Shown: in pieces, positions 1 to 11,779 of the stretch
How positions within the stretch are numbered: position 1 is the stretch's first letter
How the letters are laid out: each line of letters opens with the position of its first letter
Translations under genes and position numbers: made by a program
Assembly (NCBI GenBank): GCA_032622095.1
Contig: CP136067.1
Coordinates: 78,266,705-78,330,704 of the forward strand
From: Siphonodentalium dalli
Taxonomy: Eukaryota > Mollusca > Scaphopoda > Gadilida > Siphonodentaliidae
DNA length: 64,000 bases
Direction: 5' to 3'
Notes under the pieces: generated by a model
What the model was told of the DNA's origin: nothing
Seen by the model: the letters and a program-made list of their open reading frames with translations, nothing else
The model's database searches: none

Positions 1-275
1 AGAAGATATGTAGGTAATTTGGTACAGATGTGTCACCTGACCAGGGGATTGTCAGGGGACTAGGCGCATTTGACCTCATATGTCTTAAAGGGGGGACTAA
101 TCAATTATATGAACAATAAAGAGCGTTTATTATCAGCCCAGACGATATGTGGGGGAAATTGGTGGACAGAAGTGTAACTGGGGACTGCCACGGGATAGGC
201 GCTGTTGACCTCAAACGACTTAAAAGGCCACTAATAATTAGCAATAAAGAGCGTTTATTATCAACTTAAAATATA
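1..275. repeat. Satellite-like tandem repeat, ~140-bp unit
   Basis: Two diverged monomers are visible. Each has a 'GATATGT' start, a middle 'GGCGC..TTGACCTCA' block and a closing 'AATAAAGAGCGTTTATTATCA'. The same family returns as a longer array near 33.46-34.11 kb, where the closing block is almost identical over about 40 bp. The window edge cuts the array on the left. No coding signal is seen. Confidence 0.7.
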
Positions 276-951
276 GTACCCCAGCTAGTAAACAATAATA
301 TTCATTTCACAGAACGAGCTCAGAATTTGCGCTCAGACATGGAAAGGAGTTTTATTCCATCGCCATTGGTAAATAATGGTTCGCCGTCATAAATCGGATT
401 AGAGTTGTTATATCTGTGTTAGATACATGTGAAATAAATTATTCCTTCCGAAATGTTAACGTTAGAGTCCTATATGATTTTCTTTTTCAGGACTTACTCA
501 TAATGGAATGCCAATCATGGACAAATTTATCTCGTGGATTTTGTCTATAATTGTTTAACAATTGGTTTTTGTCAACATCGAGTTGTTGTATGTTCCATAT
601 AAATGTGATACCCGTGTCATCTGTTGGCCTTTTTACTGCGTTTGCCCTTGACGATTTAATCGGCGATTCTTCACATACAGAAAATGGTAGCGTATATATG
701 TTACCAATGAATGAACTCCCGATTCCATTCACCTTTGTCGTGCCCAATACGCGATCGTCCTTTTCGTAATTTCCAATGGCAATGGGTATCGACCCAATTC
801 CCCATAAATCATGCATGTAACTTGGTGTGGGGATAACTCCATGCACAGAGTTTACAAAATTTAAAGTGTACACCTTAGGTGATTAAACTTATGCGTTCTG
901 CCAATTTTTATTACACCATACATGGCATTTAGAGCTTTATATAGACAACTA
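276..951. other. No gene recognised
   Basis: About 0.7 kb of unique-looking sequence. The minus strand is open for 128 codons at 487-873, and its translation has no motif I recognise. It lacks a clear splice acceptor upstream, and an open stretch of this length is expected by chance in 64 kb of AT-rich DNA. I do not call it a gene. Confidence 0.5.
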
Positions 952-2040
952 TATATGGGAGGCCAAATTCACATTTAATGATTAATTGCGCTTAGGCGCA
1001 AATAATTACGCTTAAGCGCAATAAATTGCGCTTAAGTGTACGCTTAAGCGCAATTCATGGTTATATGTAACTAAACACCCCTGGTGAATAAATAACTTAA
1101 CCTTAACTCCTATTGACTTATCACCTCTTGTTTTCATTGGTTTGGATGGGTAGGGAGTTAGCCTAACTTCTGTATCAAAATGGTTGACTCGCAATAGTAT
1201 TACCTTCTGTTTTAGTTGGAGCGATTCGTGATAGCATTATATTATCTTCTGTATATATTAGTTGGGGCTACTCGCGATATATAGCATTACTTTCTGTATT
1301 AGTCGGGGCGACTTTGATTTTCTTAAATTTTCGAGTATACAGGCACACCATATGAGGGAAGCAAGCCCTATACTAAGTGACACCACATTCACGCTATGTA
1401 TGACATGAAATACTATAGATCTGTGCAAGAGATGCTGATTTAATAAAAAAAACACGAGAGTTCGAGGACTTAGAGACACCAAAGCTCCAGGAATGAGACA
1501 CCTATTGTTGGGATAGGGATGCTGATAATATGAAAATAGGGTTTTTCCCCCTGATTTAAGTCAATGAGTAAACCATATGAGGCTACCAAGCCCTCGTGCA
1601 GTGACACCACATGCATGCTATAGTATATTACCATAGTAATGGCTCAAATATGTGCAAAAAGTACATTAAAAACATCATATAAAAAACTACTAGGGTTCCG
1701 GGAAGGAGACATCAATTCTTTGGATATAGGGATGCTGATAATATGTAATTAGGGATTATCATTGTTGAACACATACCCACAGTTGACTGTTGAGTAGTCA
1801 GGCTAATTAAAACAGGTTAAAATTAGCCCAATGCTCCTCTTGTGTTGCTAGGTGATACACAAGGTCAATAGTTTATGGGTATGTTAAATAGTAGTCACAA
1901 TTACGTTTAAGCGCAATTAATTGCGCTTAAGCTCAATTAATTACGCTTAAGCGTAAATGCCATATTTGTTCTTAAGTACAATATGTGGTATTTGCATTAA
2001 GCGCAATTCATTATTAAATGTGAATTTGGCCTCCCATATA
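952..2040. mobile_element. Non-autonomous DNA element with palindromic subterminal repeats
   Basis: The ends are inverted copies of each other. The left end reads TATATGGGAGGCCAAATTC, and the right end reads GAATTTGGCCTCCCATATA, continuing inward through ACATTTAAT on the left and ATTAAATGT on the right. Just inside each end lie several copies of the palindrome TTGCGCTTAAGCGCAA (about 985-1054 and 1906-2012). The interior holds a diverged direct repeat of roughly 190 bp (about 1344-1537 and 1571-1747), both copies ending in 'GGGATGCTGATAATATG'. There is no transposase reading frame, so this looks like a MITE. The superfamily is unclear because the AT-rich flanks hide the target duplication. 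Confidence 0.7.
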
Positions 2041-3400
2041 AACTATAGACATTTGTATTAACGATCCCATGTACTATGTATGCACTAGTTGCAGCAAACT
2101 AGCCAATGATGTTAAATACAACCTGTGGGTAGTTACATATTTTAACTATATCAATGGTTTTATACCATTTAATCTGAACAATAAATGTGTAGGTGAACAT
2201 ATTATTTCAGATTTCGGTATTTTAATTCAGATTCCAGTTTGCAGTAACCTTCAAAATAGTCAAGTTGCTTTTGTTGGCCATCAGCCGAACCAGAAAAGAG
2301 TACTACACGTGTCATCTGCGTACAAAAGGACAAACATATTCATGTATCTATCTAATATATCTTCACATTCGCGAGATATTGGTTCAACTCATCTAATGTC
2401 AAAAATGTAGGAGGTCATTCGCGGATAGACCAAAAGGAAAGGTCAGACATTGACCCCATGTTTTATGGCAATATTGGAAGAGATCGAATGACTCTGATGT
2501 ACAGCTGCCATACATTACTCGCGAGTTTATATTATCCGTGTATACATATATACAATGATTCTATATATTTTCCCTGATATACTATTCAGCAATAATTTAT
2601 GTATATTGATCGTATCAAAAGCTCTTTGCAAAGTCTCTAAATGAACAGAACCACTTACATTTTTCAGCCTGCTGAGTTCAGTTGGAATAGATATCACAAA
2701 GATATTATCAACAGTAGAGTTGTCCTTCCTGCATCAACATTGTTTAGCATGTAGCAATCCATCTGTGTCAGAATATATGTTAAGTCGGTTACCGAGGATA
2801 GATGAAAATAATTTACTAAAACAACTAGTTATTGTTATGACCATATAATTCGACAGGTCATCGGTAGTACATTTGTTTTGTTTTTTTGTAAATTGATATT
2901 ATATTTCCATTACGCCAACATATGGTATCGCACCAGATACAATTGAACAAGTAAGTGATGACTGATAACATCTTTATTTCAGATGCTTTCAAATATTGAA
3001 AACATTTGAATCATCGGACGCACATTTATTATTTCTTAAATGACGGATGGCTTTGGAAACATCATCACGCATGGTGCTTGAATTAAAAATATGCGACGTT
3101 TCACTATTCATTTTGTCCCTATGCCCTTGGAGCGGTGTGTAAAACATTCAAATTGTTTAAATGGTCCGCAAAGTTCTCTATACTGATACTTGAATCTCTG
3201 TTCGATTTAATATAGTTTACAAATTGCCAAAAGAAAATCTTGCCATCAGTGTTTTCGTAGCTTATCCATTTGTATGGTCAGATTGTTATCGTAGCTCGCC
3301 CTCGCTTTACTCATACATGTTTATGGGTTAGTGTCCGTCGTCTTACCGTCTGTGCGTGCGTCCGTCGTCAACAATTTCCGTTAGCACAGCTTACATGTCA
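2041..3400. other. No gene recognised
   Basis: Unassigned sequence. A 113-codon plus-strand open stretch at 2069-2410 begins just after the element above and contains an acceptor-like 'CTAGTTGCAG' near its start. The protein matches nothing I know and no partner exon is visible. Confidence 0.5.
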
Positions 3401-3404
3401 CATA

Positions 3405-4345
3405 TCTCATCCAATCCTCCAAACATAATATGGATGTCCGGGGTGACCTCTATAGATGGGAGCCATCAATTTTTCCACCGAAATTCGTTAAAAAACATGG
3501 CCACCAGCAGCCATCTTGGATTTCATATTTGAATCGATCGGCACGCCATGCAATCCGCATTTATTGGAGAAGTGTTTTGGAAATTTACAGGCACGTTTAG
3601 GATCGCCTCTAAGTGGGAGCCATCGAATTAAAAAACATTTCGATGAAAATGAAAACATGGCCGCCGGCAGCCACTTTGGATTTTACTCGTGGCATGACTA
3701 AATCCTTTGGTTCACTACACTAGCCACATCCCTCATCCGATCATCATGGAACCTCATATGGATCTTCGGGGTGAAATCTAGATGTGAGCCATCAAATAAA
3801 TTTTTACCAATTTCGTTGAAAAACATGGCCACCAGCGGCCACCAGCGGCCATCTTGGATTTTACTCTGTGTATGTCTAAATAATTTGGCACACCATACAG
3901 GCAATCTCTCTCATCCGATAATCACCAAAAGTCATATGGATCACCTCTAGATACGGGCCATCGGTTTGTTTCTGAATTTCGTTAACAAACATGGCCGCCA
4001 GCAGCCATATCTTATTTCGAATTTGAATCCATCATTTTTTGGGGGAATTGTCTTAAAAATTAACTGGCATGTTCATGATCTCCTCTACATGGGAGCTATC
4101 GAATTTAAATTATTTTCGATGAAAAACAATGCCGCCATCTTGGAGTTTATTCTTTGCATGACTAAATCCTTGGGCACACCCTACAGACCACATCCCCCCG
4201 TCCGATTATCACCAAAACCCACAATACTGTTCGTGTTAACTTCTAGATGGGAATTTTTTTTTAATTTTTTTTTTACGAATTTCGTTGAAAAACATTGTCG
4301 CACCTTGGAGTTTACTCTTTGTATGACTAAATTTCAATCTTTCTA
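3405..4345. repeat. Dispersed/tandem repeat of the 'CAAGATGGCC' type
   Basis: Four or five diverged units of about 200-300 bp. Each has 'AACATGGCCRCCAGCRGCCAT', 'TGGATTTTACTC..GCATGACTAAAT' and 'TCATCCGAT..TCA..A' blocks. The same family, mostly inverted, fills 42.2-43.8 kb. Short open frames here are translations of the repeat. Such units are common in mollusc non-coding DNA; that is family knowledge, not a search result. Confidence 0.7.
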
Positions 4346-4895
4346 GTACATGTAGTATTACTGCATCCTTTGGCACTCCCTACATCCAATCTTTTTCATC
4401 CCAAACTGTTTATGCATCTTCAGGGTAACATAGTTACATAAGCATATCAACTGCATGTCCGAGTTCCCTATCGCTATATGGACTGTCATATGGCATTATC
4501 CCATTTCCAAGTTGAGCTACAGTGTCATTGACACTTTCATTATATTCGCGTTCATTGTGTCGCATTTATGCTCTGATTTCGTCGCAGGGATTTAAAACAA
4601 ATCTGCTTTCCTCCATGGTATATGCTTTCCGCGTTACACGACAATCTTCAGTAAACCATGCTCTAATGTGACAATATCCCAGACATATATAGCACATGCA
4701 GCGGATGCTAACGGGACTGAACCAATAATTAGCTCCTTTTTCGAACTACCCTTTAACAGTTGAACTATCGCGACGAGTACACATTAAACGTGTACATTGT
4801 GGTATAGCCGAGCATGCACATGTCTCCGTTCAAACGACGTATCTGGCAGCCCCGCATGTTCAGGCGTCTAGGAGATACAGCCGTCTGAAAATAAG
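4346..4895. other. No gene recognised
   Basis: Unassigned. A short block near 4505-4535 ('GTTGAGCTACAGTGTCA') is found inverted near 42105, so part of this stretch is also dispersed repeat. Confidence 0.4.
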
Positions 4896-4896
4896 T

Positions 4897-5205
4897 GGTT
4901 AAAAGTGGGACTAACTTTAACCCGGATCCGGATCCGGATTTGGCCGAAAAGGTGCTTTTTCCCGGACTCCGGATCCGGCTACAATACCCACTTTTTTAAA
5001 TTGCTTTAAATCACAAAAAAAATTGGAACCTTTTTTGGCACTACCCCTTTAATAGTTGAACTATCGCGACGTCTACAGATAAGTGGTGAAATGTGGGACT
5101 AACTATAACCTGGAACCGGATTGGGATTTGGCTGAAAAGGTGCTTTTTACCGGATTCCGGATCCGGATCGTACCCACTTTTTAAAAATTGCTTTAAATCA
5201 CTATT
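4897..5205 (+). repeat. Duplicated CCGGATCCGG-rich repeat
   Basis: Two direct copies (about 4897-5025 and 5078-5202) share 'GTGGGACTAACT', runs of 'CCGGATCCGG', 'GAAAAGGTGCTTTTT' and 'TTGCTTTAAATCAC'. Inverted partial copies lie at about 9010-9091 and 12264-12341, inside the duplicated segments flanking the assembly gap. Confidence 0.65.
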
Positions 5206-5244
5206 ATGTGGCATTTTCGCATTAGATCACCGCTGTATGTGACT

Positions 5245-5646
5245 TTATCAGCTAGCTATAGGTCCTAGCCACGAATCCGGGCAAACATAGGACTGGCTCA
5301 TACAAGTGAATCCGGATTGTTTTCGATTGTTAATCCCGGACTGGGTCACTTGTCTCGTTATATATATAAAAAGAACGATATATCTGCCGCCCGAGGAAGG
5401 TGCAAACCGAAAGCTTGCGGTAATAAATATACTCATATATAGGTCTATATGGTGTTACAGTTCCATTCATTATTTTATATATATATATCGTTCTTTCGTT
5501 TGTCCATGATCATTCAAAGGGCTGAGCGTGTGCATATCGGACGTCTTGATTCCATTCCGGGACGCAAATCCGGGTTATTCTCGATCGATAATCTGAGATT
5601 CGGGTCTCTGTCTCTGTCTCTCCCTCTCCATCTGTATGTCTGTGTG

Positions 5647-5714
<68 letters not shown>

Positions 5715-6755
5715 ATTCTTTCATTATCCCCTGATGGGCAGAGCACAGATGTATTTACAAATCGCCTTGGTTCAGTTACGGAAGCGAATCCGGATTATTC
5801 TCGATTGATAATCTAGGACTCGGGGGTCATCTAATGTCTATGTACTTAGTGTTGAATTCATAGAATATTGGGGGTGGTCTCGCTGCTCTCTGTCCCTCCT
5901 ATCTCGCCCTCTCTCACTTCTGATAACTCCTGGTAGTAAAACTATCTCTCCCCCTCTTTCTCGATATTCCATTAGCCCGTGATCGTTCCGTGCAGATGTA
6001 CATATAAATCGCCTTGGTTCAGTTCCGGGAAGCAAATCCAGGTTATTCTAGATTGATAATCTGAGCTAGACTCGGATCATCTAATGTCAATGAGTTGATT
6101 CATAGCTTATAATGGGATGTGATCTCGTTACTCACTGTCCCCATCTCTCTGTCTCTCTCTGTATCTGTCTGTCTCTGTCTCTCGCTCTGTCTGTCTGTCT
6201 GTCTCTCTCTCTCTCGCGAGCACGCTCTTTCACTACACTCCGGGTAGTTCTGACTATCTGTTTGTTATTGCCTCCGTCGCATTTGCTCGTCCATCCCATT
6301 GCATTGTGTTTTAAGGCGGTATATCCGGGCTTTCCGTCGCCTTGAATCAGTTCCTAGGGGCGAATCCGGGTTATTTCGATTGACCATCTAAAACTCTAGT
6401 CATCTAAGACACTGTTAAATGTTTATTAATTAGTTTGTCTCGTAATTGAGAGCTATGAGATAAAGGGATTAAGGTGTCTGGGTCTTATATAAACACCTAT
6501 CAATAAACAATGACTATCTCTCTATCTATATACTAGCTGTTTCTTATTGCCTCCGTCGCATTTGCTCGGTCATCCCGATGCCTTGTGTTTTAAGGCGGAT
6601 ATCTCTAAATAATTGTAATGTTATCAGGTAGTTATCAGTTATCAGGTAATTAGTCCCTGATCGTTCATAGTGCAGATGTACATATACAAATCGACTTGGT
6701 TCAAATCCGGGAAGCGAATCTCGATTGATAATCTGGGACCCGGGTCTGTCTCTCT

Positions 6756-6796
<41 letters not shown>

Positions 6797-6855
6797 TGTC
6801 TGTCTGCCTCTGTCTGCCTGATGTCTAGGTACTTAGTGTTGAATTCATAGCATAT
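5245..6855 (+). repeat. Microsatellite-studded repeat cluster, plus-oriented half
   Basis: At least five copies of a roughly 100-bp unit are interspersed with (CT)n tracts, the longest at 5655-5709 and 6761-6794. The unit includes 'TTCCGGGAAGCGAATCC', 'TTATTCTCGATTGATAATC' and 'GGACTCGGG..CATCTAATGTC'. A second unit, 'CCTCCGTCGCATTTGCTCG', occurs at about 6270 and 6550. All these units recur inverted between 6.9 and 9 kb. Apparent Leu/Ser-rich open frames are microsatellite translations. Confidence 0.75.
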
Positions 6856-7055
6856 TGGTGGGGGTGTTAGAAAATCTGTTCGGAGTTATGTACATATCTG
6901 AATGAGCGTGGAATATGTGTGCATGACATGTTGGTTGACGTCCTACCCACGAATCCAGGCTTTCCGTCGCCTTGATGGATGGCGATTTGTACGTATATCT
7001 GCACTCTGAACGACCTGGAGATAATGAAAAAATGAGAGAGAGAGAGGGTGAGAGA

Positions 7056-7125
<70 letters not shown>

Positions 7126-7881
7126 GGGAGAGAGATACCCGAGTCCCAGATTATTAATCGAGAATAACCCGGATTTGCGTCCCGAAACTGAATCAAGAAG
7201 ACAGTTATGCACACGCTCCGCCTATTGAATGATCATGGGCTTACGAAAGAACGAAAGAGATAAATAAAGAGAGCGACAGGCAGACAGTGGAGAGAGAGAG
7301 AGTGACAGTGGGAGAGAATCAATCGTGAATAACCCGGATTCACTTCCCGGATGTGTATGTACATCTGCACTCTGAACGATCAGGGACTAATTTTCAAACT
7401 TGTATGTATATCTGACTAATTTTCAAACTAACTACCTGATGAAATGACAATTATTTAAAAATATCCGCCTTAAATTACAAGGAATCGGGATGAACGAGCA
7501 AATGCGACGATGGCGATAAGAAACAGATAGTCAGAACTGCAGATAGAGAGAGAGTCATTTATTATTGATATGTGTTTATATACGAGCCATGCCCCTTAAT
7601 CCCTTTATCTCATAGCTCTCAATTACGAGACAAACTAATTAATAAACATCGATCAGTGTCCTTAAATAACCTGAGTTTCAAATAGGCAATCGAAAATAAC
7701 CCGGATTCGCTTCCCGGAACTGATCCAAGTCGATTGGTATGTACATCTGCACTCTGAACAATCTTGGACTAATGAAAGAACGAGAGAGAGAGATGAGAGA
7801 CATAGGGGGAGAGCGAGAGAGAAGAGGGACAGAGATCAACGAGATCACACCCCCCCCCCCCCCACATATGCTATATATGTT
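6856..7881 (-). repeat. Microsatellite-studded repeat cluster, inverted half
   Basis: The same units as the previous cluster appear in reverse orientation, with (GA)n at 7061-7101 followed by (CAGA)n to about 7126. The block at about 7440-7660 is the reverse complement of about 6420-6620. Together the halves form a large imperfect inverted repeat centred near 6.85 kb. A poly-C tract at about 7849-7863 closes the stretch. Confidence 0.7.
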
Positions 7882-8450
7882 TCAACAATAAGTACCTTGA
7901 CATTAGATGACCCGAGTCCCAGATTATCAATCGAGAATAACCAGGATTCGCTTCCCGTAACTGAACCATGGCGATTTATACGTAACGATCAGGGGGATAA
8001 TGAAAGAATGAGAGAGGGGAGACAGACAGACAGAGTGAGAGAGTGGAAGAGAGATACAGAGATCCGAGTCCCAGATTATCAATCGAAATTAACCCGGATT
8101 CTCTTCCCGAATTTGAACCAAGTCGATTTGTATGTAAATCTGCATGCACTCTGAACGTTCAGGGACTATGGAAGAACGAGAGAGAGATTGGAGAGATACA
8201 GACAGAGAGAGGGCGAGAGAGAGAGAGCAAGAGAAGAGGGACAGAGCGCAAGAGATCACCCCCGCACAATATGCTGTGATTCAGAAATAAGCACATTGAC
8301 ATTAGATGACCCGAGTCCCTGATTATCAATCGAGAATAACCAGGATTCGATTCCCGGAACTGAACCATGGCGATTTGTATGTACATCTGCACTCTGAACG
8401 ACCAGGGGCTCATGCACGAACGAGAGAGAGGTGGAGATAGAGACTAAGAT

Positions 8451-8535
<85 letters not shown>

Positions 8536-10961
8536 AAACGGTGACGACGTATACAGGCATGATGCAACGGACTCATTGTTTATTAATATTAGTCGTATAG
8601 GTGTTTATACACGGCCCAGACACATATATCCCTTTATCTCATAGCTCTCATTTACCATACAAAATTAATTAATAAACATTGATTAGTGTCCTTAGATGAC
8701 TCCAGTTCAGATTATCAATCGAGAATAACCCGGATTCGCTTCCTGGAACTGAATCAAGGCGATGAATAACCAGGATTCGAGGTATAGGACATCAACCAAT
8801 ATGTTCCGCACACATGTTTCACGCTCATTCAGATACATGTATATATATACATAACTCCGAACATATTTCTAACAACCTATCGATTAAATAACAATTATTT
8901 AGAGATTCTCCTTAAAACACAAGGCATCGGGATGAACGAACAAATGCGAGAGAGGCAGTAAGAAACAGATAGCTAGCTGATAAAGTCATATACAACGGTG
9001 ATATAATGCGAAAATAGTGATTTAAAGCAATTTTTTTAAAAGTGGGTCGGCCAAATCCGGATCCGGAATGCGGGTTAATGTTAGTCCCGTGAAATGTTTG
9101 TGCTTTGTGGGCGTGACTTCTGGAGTTGGACAAAAAACTCGAGTACATATGGCCTACATATATGATAATTGGAGATCGATTTTGGTCCCATAAAGGGCGA
9201 TTACTATCGGGCATGTCCTGCTCCACAATCAACTGGTTTGACACCGAGCGACCGAGGAACGCTGATGTCGACAACCTGCACATCACGTCAACCAAATCAA
9301 ACTCTGTAACTTAAGGGCTTCGTAAAATTACAATGAATTTTGTTTATAGAAACTTTGTCGATAGACCAGATCATTGACCAATTATAATTCGACCGAGGGG
9401 TCGGTTGTTAAATATACTAGTACCCAGGCCAGTCTATGTAAACATACACTCAGATTCATACTGTCTATGTAAACATACACTCAGATTCATACTGATACTG
9501 AGTCTATTGCATTCCCATCAACTTTTCATTTCTGAAACGGTTGTGGGCTTCCCCAAATTACGTCACACGGCACTAAATATAAATCTGAAATTAGTTGTGA
9601 TTGACAGGCGTAAACATGGTCACGTGCCAGTGCCGTCATGGCCGCTTCAACCCTGTGAAGCCGATTCTAAGAATCGGAATTAATAGTTGCAGGGTTTGTG
9701 ACTTTTCGTTCGGCGGTTGTTTTACTGACAATAAAGGGAAACAGCTAGTTCCGGGATACAAAATAATATGTACAATAACTAAGACAGATCTTCTTGAAAT
9801 TATAAAAAATGTCAATTTATGTGGATCTCTTGGACTCAGAACGAATTATTTTTTAGATTGGCCAGGCGATTTGTCGCCCATGTTGTCAAAAAAATAACAC
9901 AAATCAACGGCCACGAATCAAAAATACATGAATGTCGGGACTATCTGCTAAAACAACTACAGAACTAAAAAAAAGTTAAATGACATAACAAAACGATCTA
10001 TCAATTCCCCAGTACCGACAGTAGTACCACCGCAGCCAAAACGAGCGCAGAGCAACACAATTCTACCACCAACCCCACCGAAACCCTCCCGACCTTACAC
10101 AGCCTTATATTAGTTCCAAAGATTGGCAAGTTGTACCCTAATTACAGTTGCCTGCAATCCAAATTCCGGTGATTCTTGATTTTAAACTTTCGACCGCTCG
10201 TCAACAATCTACTTTATTTGTCGATTTGTGAATTTCTCTTCCGGTATAACATGACGTCATGGATACTATTTTAACAACATTTAGCCACACCTTCGGACTT
10301 TCCACACCGAGAGCACGTGACATGTTACTAGTTTTTTTATTGGGGCACACATTTCTTGGAGCTAAGTTTTGATTGCGTTAATTACAAGGAATCCCGGGTT
10401 TGGGAAATGAAAACTGAACGAAAGGTCGTCAGACCCACTATTTTTTTATATGTGGGTATGTAGTTTACTCCAGACTGTACCCAGGCATGCATGCAAATTC
10501 ATAAGTATTCCGATGAAGTTTATTGACATTGACAGACACGGCGCCCGAATCACTTATTTCAACTACATACATCATTCCATTGGATGTTTGTCAATGACAC
10601 CAACCAGTGCGGACACGGTTGAACTTAGAATTCATCAGTTATTAGCCAGAAATGCTAGCCGACTGATGCTATGACAATATAACGCCCCGATGTCGATCGG
10701 TGGCGGCCAGTTAACGCAATTACCGGGGGCTCGACGTTGAATGGGTTAATGGGAAGGAAGGACCTTAATATGATCGTGTAAATAGTCATGAAACTATTTG
10801 GCGATATATTTAGGCATAACGCATGGTAATGATGCGAATGCTTGATTTATCTGGTATATCGTTTTGGATGCGAGTAGACTATACGATAATTATGCATATA
10901 AATATAGCATATGGTTTAGACATCCGGCTTGATAACAAAGGCATGCATATAGTAATGTACA
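7882..10961. repeat. Duplicated segment, copy 1 (probable haplotype 1)
   Basis: This segment is almost base-for-base repeated at 11062-13150. It starts with 'CAACAATAAGTACC' and ends exactly at the N gap. It contains (GA)n at about 8457-8531 and inverted units of the repeat cluster. It also holds a 1,048-bp insertion (9430-10477) missing from copy 2. Small indels between the copies break the open frames at 8912-9295 and 10450-10674, so these are not conserved coding regions. Confidence 0.85.
9430..10477. mobile_element. Insertion with 9-bp target duplication, absent from the other copy
   Basis: The segment is bounded by direct repeats TACCCAGGC at 9421-9429 and 10478-10486. The matching site near 12671 in copy 2 has a single TACCCAGGC, as an empty site should. 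The ends are short imperfect inverted repeats: CAGTCTATGTAAAC on the left, and GTTTACTCCAGACTG on the right (CAGTCTGGAGTAAAC when reversed). A 32-bp direct repeat lies just inside the left end (about 9431-9494). The plus strand is open for 98 codons at 9601-9897, encoding a Cys-containing peptide I do not recognise. A 9-bp duplication is typical of Mutator-like elements, but a deletion between the short direct repeats could leave the same pattern. Confidence 0.6.
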
Positions 10962-11061
10962 NNNNNNNNNNNNNNNNNNNNNNNNNNNNNNNNNNNNNNN
11001 NNNNNNNNNNNNNNNNNNNNNNNNNNNNNNNNNNNNNNNNNNNNNNNNNNNNNNNNNNNNN
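10962..11061. other. Assembly gap, 100 N
   Basis: Exactly 100 N, the conventional length for a gap of unknown size. The two contig ends that meet here are copies of one another, so no real sequence need be missing. Confidence 0.98.
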
Positions 11062-11395
11062 CAACAATGAGTACCTTGACATTAGATGACCCGAGTCCCA
11101 GATTATCAATCGAGAATAACCAGGATTCGCTTCCCGTATTATAACTGAACCATGGCGATTTATACGTAACGATCAGGGGATAATGAAAGAATGAGAGAGG
11201 GGGAGACAGACAGACAGAGGGAGAGAGTGGAAGAGAGATACAGAGATCCGAGTCCCAGATTATCAATCGGGATTAACCCGGATTCTCTTCCCGAATTTTA
11301 ACCAAGTCGATTTGTATGTATATCTGCATGCACTCTGAACGTTCAGGGACTATGAAAGAACGAGAGAGAGATTGGAGAGATACAGACAGAGAGAG

Positions 11396-11458
<63 letters not shown>

Positions 11459-11692
11459 AAGAGAAGAGGGACAGAGCGCAAGAGATCACCCCCGCACAAT
11501 ATGCTGTGATTCAGAAATAAGCACATTGACATTAGATGACCCGAGTTCCTGATTATCAATCGAGAATAACCAGGATTCGATTCCCGGAACTGAACCATGG
11601 CGATTTGTATGTACATCTGCACTCTGAACGACCAGGGGCTCATGCACGAACGAGAGAGATGTGGAGAGAGAGGTGGAGATAGAGACTAAGAT

Positions 11693-11779
<87 letters not shown>

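Noticed and set aside
487-873. 128-codon minus-strand frame
   Set aside because: Protein-like by eye but without a homologue I know, splice context or partner exon; kept only as an unassigned open stretch.
5449-5808. Leu/Ser-rich and Arg/Glu-rich frames in 5.4-8.6 and 11.3-11.8 kb
   Set aside because: Translations of (CT)n/(GA)n microsatellites.
6690-6706. tRNA B-box match GGTTCAAATCC
   Set aside because: Other copies of the same repeat read GGTTCAGTTCC and there is no A box upstream.
8912-9295. 127-codon minus-strand open frame
   Set aside because: The near-identical second copy at 12.2-12.5 kb has single-base indels that break the frame.
10450-10674. 74-codon plus-strand open frame
   Set aside because: The second copy (12.68-12.84 kb) has a one-base deletion in the same sequence, and the frame begins inside the polymorphic insertion.
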